Source: JAWOJF01 sp046481785
Lineage (GTDB): Bacteria; Bacteroidota; Ignavibacteria; Ignavibacteriales; Ignavibacteriaceae
Length of the DNA: 18,186 bases
Reading direction: 5' to 3'
Assembly: GCA_046481785.1 (NCBI GenBank)
Contig: JAWOJF010000278.1
Coordinates: 1 to 18,186, forward strand
In this document: piece by piece, positions 14,325-18,186 of the stretch
Position numbering within the stretch: the stretch's first letter is position 1
Layout of the letters: each line of letters starts with the position of its first letter
Position numbers and translations under genes: made by a program
Notes under the pieces: model-generated
Told to the model about the DNA's origin: nothing
Seen by the model: only the letters and a program-made list of their open reading frames with translations
Databases searched by the model: none

Positions 14325-15503
14325 ATGAATGAATTATTATCAGTTTCAGAACTAACAAAAAAAATTAAAGTTACCATTGAGGAAAAATTTACTCATGTTA
14401 ATGTAGTAGGTGAAATATCGGGATATAAAGCTCATAATTCGGGACACTGGTATTTTAATCTGAAAGATAGTGACGCGGTAATCTGCTGTACTATGTGGAG
14501 AAGTTTTAACAGCAATGTTTTTTTTACACCCCGGGACGGCATGAAGGTTGTTATCAGCGGTAAAGTTACAGTTTATCCCCCAAGAGGCAATTACCAGGTT
14601 GATGTCCGTTCAATGAGACCCGCAGGAGTAGGTGAATTGCAGGCAGCTTTTGAAATGCTTAAACAAAAACTGGCAGTTGAAGGCTTATTTGATGAGTCTA
14701 GTAAAAAGTCAATACCTGTTTTTTCAGAGAAAATTGGTATTGTTACTGCCATTGATGGAGCTGCTTTTCGGGATATGATAAGTATTGCCAAAAGAAGATT
14801 CCCTTTAGTAGAACTGATTATAGCATCTGCAAGAGTGCAGGGGATTGGTGCAGCAGAGAGTGTTGTGGATTGTATTCAGCAGTTGAATAAAAGAGAGGAT
14901 ATAGGTGTAATTATTGTTGCACGCGGAGGAGGGTCAATTGAAGACCTTTGGGCATTTAATGAAGAAATTGTTGCGCGGGCAATTTTTAATTCCAGGATAC
15001 CGGTTATTACCGGAATCGGGCATGAAATAGACTTTACTATTGCCGATTTTGTTGCAGATCTCCGTGCTCCTACGCCTTCTGCGGCAATGGAAATTGTAAC
15101 TCCAAATAAAGAAGATGTCTTTGCCTTTATAAATGATTTTTCCTATAATTCAACAAAAAGGATCAGCCAGTTTTGTGGTATTACCCTGAAAAGGATTGAA
15201 AATGTTTTATGCTCTTATGGTTTCAGGCAGCCCATTGATTTTGTAAGGAGATATTATCAGCAGGTTGATAATATTTCGTATAAATTAAATAAAAATCTGG
15301 ACCATAAGTTTTTAGTTTTAAATAACTCACTCTCTCTGCTTACTAAATCTATTGAATCTCACAATATTCAAAAAACACTGAAAAAGGGATTTGTCCTGGT
15401 AAAACAATCGGGTAATGATAAATTTATTACCCGTGCTGCTAAATTTGATAATAATAAAGAAACCCAGTTGAAATTTTATGACGGAGAAGTGAAGTTAAAA
15501 TAA
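14325..15503 (+). CDS. xseA: Exodeoxyribonuclease VII large subunit
   Basis: XseA is the catalytic subunit of exonuclease VII, which degrades single-stranded DNA from both ends together with several XseB copies. The preferred ATG at 14325 gives 392 residues beginning MNELLSVSELTKKIK, the usual family start. An upstream TTG at 14274 would add 17 residues with no family resemblance. The N-terminal OB-fold (about 5-100) has VVGEISGYK (27-35) and SGHWYFNLKD (39-48). The catalytic domain has ARGGGSIEDLWAFNEE (199-214), GIGHEIDFTIADFVADLRAP (230-249) and TPSAA (250-254). The C-terminal helical extension is short compared with the 456-residue E. coli protein but still within the range I expect for bacteria. 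xseB follows 102 bases downstream. Confidence 0.95.
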   Translation: MNELLSVSELTKKIKVTIEEKFTHVNVVGEISGYKAHNSGHWYFNLKDSDAVICCTMWRSFNSNVFFTPRDGMKVVISGKVTVYPPRGNYQVDVRSMRPAGVGELQAAFEMLKQKLAVEGLFDESSKKSIPVFSEKIGIVTAIDGAAFRDMISIAKRRFPLVELIIASARVQGIGAAESVVDCIQQLNKREDIGVIIVARGGGSIEDLWAFNEEIVARAIFNSRIPVITGIGHEIDFTIADFVADLRAPTPSAAMEIVTPNKEDVFAFINDFSYNSTKRISQFCGITLKRIENVLCSYGFRQPIDFVRRYYQQVDNISYKLNKNLDHKFLVLNNSLSLLTKSIESHNIQKTLKKGFVLVKQSGNDKFITRAAKFDNNKETQLKFYDGEVKLK

Positions 15504-15605
15504 GGTGAATTGGTAATTTTATAACGTGATATATGACATAATAAAGAATTAAAATTGACACGCTCGAAAACCAGTTAAAAAATATGTAAATTTATTATTA
15601 CAATT

Positions 15606-15845
15606 ATGAAAAAGAAAAACGATAGCAATTCCTTTGAGCTGAACCTTACCCGGCTGGAAGAAATTTCGGTATTACTTGAAAGTGAAAACATAGGGCTTGA
15701 AGAAGCTCTTCTGCTTTATGAGGAAGGAATTAGCCTTTCAAAGGTCTGTATTGATACATTAAAAAATGCTGAATTAAAGATAATCGAGTTAAGAAAAAAA
15801 GTGGATGAAATACCAGGTATTTCAGCAGAAAAATTTGAAGAATAA
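15606..15845 (+). CDS. xseB: Exodeoxyribonuclease VII small subunit
   Basis: XseB is a small helical protein that binds the helical extension of XseA to form exonuclease VII. The 79-residue length is typical. The family pattern is clear: FELNLTRLEEISVLLES (10-26), IGLEEALLLYEEGISLSK (29-46) and a terminal helix AELKIIELRKKV (55-66). The start is the ATG at 15606, with no clear Shine-Dalgarno. It lies between xseA and dxs, with a 21-base gap to dxs, so co-transcription with dxs is likely. Confidence 0.92.
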   Translation: MKKKNDSNSFELNLTRLEEISVLLESENIGLEEALLLYEEGISLSKVCIDTLKNAELKIIELRKKVDEIPGISAEKFEE

Positions 15846-15866
15846 ATTTGTGGAGTTTCATACAAG

Positions 15867-17807
15867 ATGAATCAACCCGGTAAATATCCCGTTCTCTCAA
15901 AAATAGTTTATCCTGAAGATATCAGGAAACTTGATACCGCTGAGTTAAAAATGCTTTGTTCCGATATACGTGAGTACATGGTGGATACAATATCAGAGAT
16001 TGGCGGACACTTTGGCGGCGGGCTTGGAACTGTTGAGCTTACTGTAGCCATACATAAGGTATTTAATACTCCCTATGATCTTGTTGTTTGGGATACCGGA
16101 CACCAGGCATATCCTCATAAGATAGTTACCGGAAGAAAAGAGAATCTGAAAACTATACGCCAGCTTAACGGTATAAGCGGATTCTTAAAAAGATCAGAAA
16201 GTGAATATGATACATTTGGAGCCGGACATGCATCAACTTCAATTTCGGCTGCATTAGGTATGGCTGTGGCAAGCACTATTAAAAAGGAAAACAGGAAGGT
16301 TGTTGCTGTAATTGGCGACGGCGCAATGACGGGTGGAATGGCTTATGAGGCTATGAATAATTCGGGTGTATTAAAGTCTGATCTTATTGTTGTACTTAAT
16401 GATAATAATATGTCAATAGCCCCTAATGTATGGCAAATTTCAAACTATTTTACCGAGATGATCGCTCACCCTGATTATAACAAATTTAAGGGACAGATAT
16501 GGGATCTAACCGGTAAGCTTGACCAGTTTGGGGATAGGTTAAGGAAAATTGCAGGAAGGCTTGAGCATGGAATAAAGGCTGTTTTTACTCCGGGTATGCT
16601 GTTTGAAGCTCTTGGATTCAGATATTTTGGCCCGGTAAATGGCCACAATATACATCAGGTTATAAAAATATTTGAACAGGTAAAAGCCTTAAAAGGCCCT
16701 ATCCTTGTTCATGCTATTACCCAAAAGGGAAAAGGCTATAAACCTGCTGAGGGGCATATTCAGAGGCTCCATGCATCAACTCCATTTGATAAACTGACTG
16801 GTAAAGCTATTAAAAAGGGAGAATCGAGCCCCTCTTATACATCTATATTCGGCAATGCGCTTGTAGAGATAGTAAAAGAAAATTCAAAAGTAATTGGAAT
16901 TACAGGTGCAATGCCCGATGGAACAGGGCTTGATATCCTGCAAAAAAGTTACCCGTCAAATTATATTGATGTTGGTATAGCGGAAGAACATGCTGTTACC
17001 TTTGCTGCGGGGCTTGCTACACAAGGAATAATTCCTGTTGTTGCTATATACTCCACTTTCCTTCAGCGGGGATTTGACCAGATAATTCATGATGTTAGTC
17101 TGCAGCATCTTCATGTGGTTTTTGTTCTGGATCGTGCAGGTTTGGTTGGTTCAGATGGCCCTACTCATCACGGTGCTTTTGATATATCCTATCTAAGAAT
17201 GATTCCGGGAATAGTGATTATGGCCCCTAAAGATGAATCTGAATTAAGAGACATGCTTTATACTGCTGTTAAATATGAAAAAGGGCCGGTTGCTTTAAGA
17301 TACCCGCGGGGCTCAGCAATTGGCGTTACTTTAAAAGACGGATTTGATTTAATAGAAATCGGGAAAAGTGAAACTATAAAAAAGGGAGAGGATGTAGCCA
17401 TTCTTGCCCTCGGATCGATGGTACAATATGCTCTTAAAGCTTCTGAGATGCTTGAGCATGAAGGTATTCATTGTGAAGTAATTAATATGCGTTTTGCAAA
17501 ACCGCTGGATACATTTGCTCTTGAAGATATTGCATTAAGTCATTCAAAAATAGTTACATTAGAAGAAAATGCATTGCCGGGCGGTTTTGGAAGTGCCGTA
17601 GCGGAATACTTATCAGATAAAAATTACAAAAATGATTTATTAAGAATCGGTTTACCGGATAAATTTATTGATCATGGTACACAGGCGGAACTTCATCATT
17701 TATTAGAAATTGACCCTGAAGGAATATTTAACAAGGTTAAATCTTTTTTTGAGGATAAAAAACTGGATCACTCCGGCAGGAATGAAGTAACTGAGGTGAC
17801 TATTTAA
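15867..17807 (+). CDS. dxs: 1-deoxy-D-xylulose-5-phosphate synthase
   Basis: DXS condenses pyruvate and glyceraldehyde 3-phosphate to 1-deoxyxylulose 5-phosphate with thiamine diphosphate, the first step of the MEP isoprenoid pathway and a source for thiamine and, in some bacteria, pyridoxal. The 646-residue product is of usual length. Seen are GGHFGGGLGTVELT (46-59, His48), WDTGHQAYPHKIVTGR (75-90), the cofactor motif GDGAMTGG (150-157) with LNDNNMSIAPN (177-187), and GIAEEHAVTFAAGLA (370-384) with catalytic Glu373. DRAGLVGSDGPTHHGAFD (422-439) and RYPRGS (478-483) follow. The ATG has GGAG upstream at a slightly long spacing. It follows xseB by 21 bases. Its stop overlaps the next gene's start by one base (TAATG). 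Confidence 0.97.
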   Translation: MNQPGKYPVLSKIVYPEDIRKLDTAELKMLCSDIREYMVDTISEIGGHFGGGLGTVELTVAIHKVFNTPYDLVVWDTGHQAYPHKIVTGRKENLKTIRQLNGISGFLKRSESEYDTFGAGHASTSISAALGMAVASTIKKENRKVVAVIGDGAMTGGMAYEAMNNSGVLKSDLIVVLNDNNMSIAPNVWQISNYFTEMIAHPDYNKFKGQIWDLTGKLDQFGDRLRKIAGRLEHGIKAVFTPGMLFEALGFRYFGPVNGHNIHQVIKIFEQVKALKGPILVHAITQKGKGYKPAEGHIQRLHASTPFDKLTGKAIKKGESSPSYTSIFGNALVEIVKENSKVIGITGAMPDGTGLDILQKSYPSNYIDVGIAEEHAVTFAAGLATQGIIPVVAIYSTFLQRGFDQIIHDVSLQHLHVVFVLDRAGLVGSDGPTHHGAFDISYLRMIPGIVIMAPKDESELRDMLYTAVKYEKGPVALRYPRGSAIGVTLKDGFDLIEIGKSETIKKGEDVAILALGSMVQYALKASEMLEHEGIHCEVINMRFAKPLDTFALEDIALSHSKIVTLEENALPGGFGSAVAEYLSDKNYKNDLLRIGLPDKFIDHGTQAELHHLLEIDPEGIFNKVKSFFEDKKLDHSGRNEVTEVTI

Positions 17808-18186
17808 TGGAGAAAGTAAAAGTTGCCGTTATAGGGCTTGGGGGTATTGCTCAATTAGTTCATCTTCCCAACCTGAATAAAACCAATGGTGTGATTGTTA
17901 CAGCGGTTGCTGAGATTAATAAAAGCAGACTGAATGCAGTTGCGGATAAGTTTAATGTAAATGAAAGATATTCTGATTTTCACGAACTTCTTAAAAAAAG
18001 TGATGCAGACGCTGTAATAATAGCAACTCCAACCAATACTCATAAAGAGCTGGCAATTGCTTGTTTAAAAGCGGGCAAACATGTACTTGTTGAAAAACCT
18101 CTTGCACGCACTTACCAGGAAGCCAAACCCATTGCAGATGCTGCAAAAAAATATAAAAAAATAATAATGGTGGGGATGAACCTGAG
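17807..18186 (+). CDS. Gfo/Idh/MocA family oxidoreductase (N-terminal part, cut by window edge)
   Basis: The visible 126 residues are the NAD(P)-binding half of a Gfo/Idh/MocA dehydrogenase. They show VAVIGLGGIA (6-15) with the dinucleotide-binding glycines, IIATPTNTH (71-79) and VLVEKPLA (93-100), where Lys97 is the family's catalytic lysine. Such enzymes oxidise or reduce sugars, inositols or related compounds, but the substrate cannot be told from this half. The ATG overlaps the dxs TAA by one base, so the gene is probably translated from the same transcript. The frame is open to the right edge. Confidence 0.9.
   Translation, partial: MEKVKVAVIGLGGIAQLVHLPNLNKTNGVIVTAVAEINKSRLNAVADKFNVNERYSDFHELLKKSDADAVIIATPTNTHKELAIACLKAGKHVLVEKPLARTYQEAKPIADAAKKYKKIIMVGMNL

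Noticed and set aside
15555..15594. TTGACA followed by an AT-rich stretch before xseB, as a promoter
   Set aside because: The spacing to any -10-like or -7-like box is outside the usual range.
15504..15605. Riboswitch or leader RNA ahead of xseB and dxs
   Set aside because: No conserved thiamine-pyrophosphate aptamer motif or stable stem was visible in this 102-base gap.

Overview
The window is AT-rich (low GC by eye) and carries chromosomal housekeeping genes of a Gram-negative bacterium. A UDP-2,3-diacylglucosamine diphosphatase (lipid A pathway), weak or absent Shine-Dalgarno sites at many genes, a few TAnnTTTG-type promoter motifs, and protein styles such as a short membrane-anchored M1 peptidase and a DUF3417-type glucan phosphorylase point to the Bacteroidota/Chlorobiota/Ignavibacteria group. 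Ignavibacteria is my best guess, but this is inference without any database search.

Layout. Positions 1-365 hold the tail of an unidentified upstream gene followed by palindromic repeat elements and no other convincing gene. On the minus strand lie uvrC (366-2228, nucleotide excision repair) and glgC (2458-3699, ADP-glucose synthesis). A second palindrome cluster sits between them. glgC diverges from a membrane-anchored M1 aminopeptidase gene (3879-5618, +), and the spacer contains a long imperfect inverted repeat overlapping TAnnTTTG motifs. Next comes an envelope pair with no spacer, an lpxH-type gene (5837-6589) and a class A penicillin-binding protein (6590-8839). Nested AT-rich inverted repeats, a tRNA-Leu(CAG) gene (8981-9064) and glgP (9197-11767, alpha-glucan phosphorylase) follow. 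A 330-residue protein of unknown function (11845-12837) converges on a minus-strand GT4-like glycosyltransferase (12935-14092), which carries a G8 homopolymer near its start. The last block is a plus-strand run of xseA (14325-15503), xseB (15606-15845), dxs (15867-17807) and a Gfo/Idh/MocA oxidoreductase cut off by the window edge (17807-18186).

How the genes work together. glgC and glgP are the sugar-nucleotide supply and phosphorolysis ends of glycogen storage, although glycogen synthase and branching enzyme are not in this window. The lpxH-type gene and the PBP serve outer-membrane and peptidoglycan synthesis. XseA and XseB form exonuclease VII, and dxs feeds isoprenoid and thiamine/pyridoxal precursor synthesis. 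The dxs and oxidoreductase genes overlap by one base.

I found no CRISPR array, phage, toxin-antitoxin or defence system, and no clear novel system. The items most worth a second look are the G8 tract that could switch the glycosyltransferase on and off, the uncharacterised 330-residue protein, the palindrome clusters on both sides of uvrC, and the inverted repeat between glgC and the peptidase gene.
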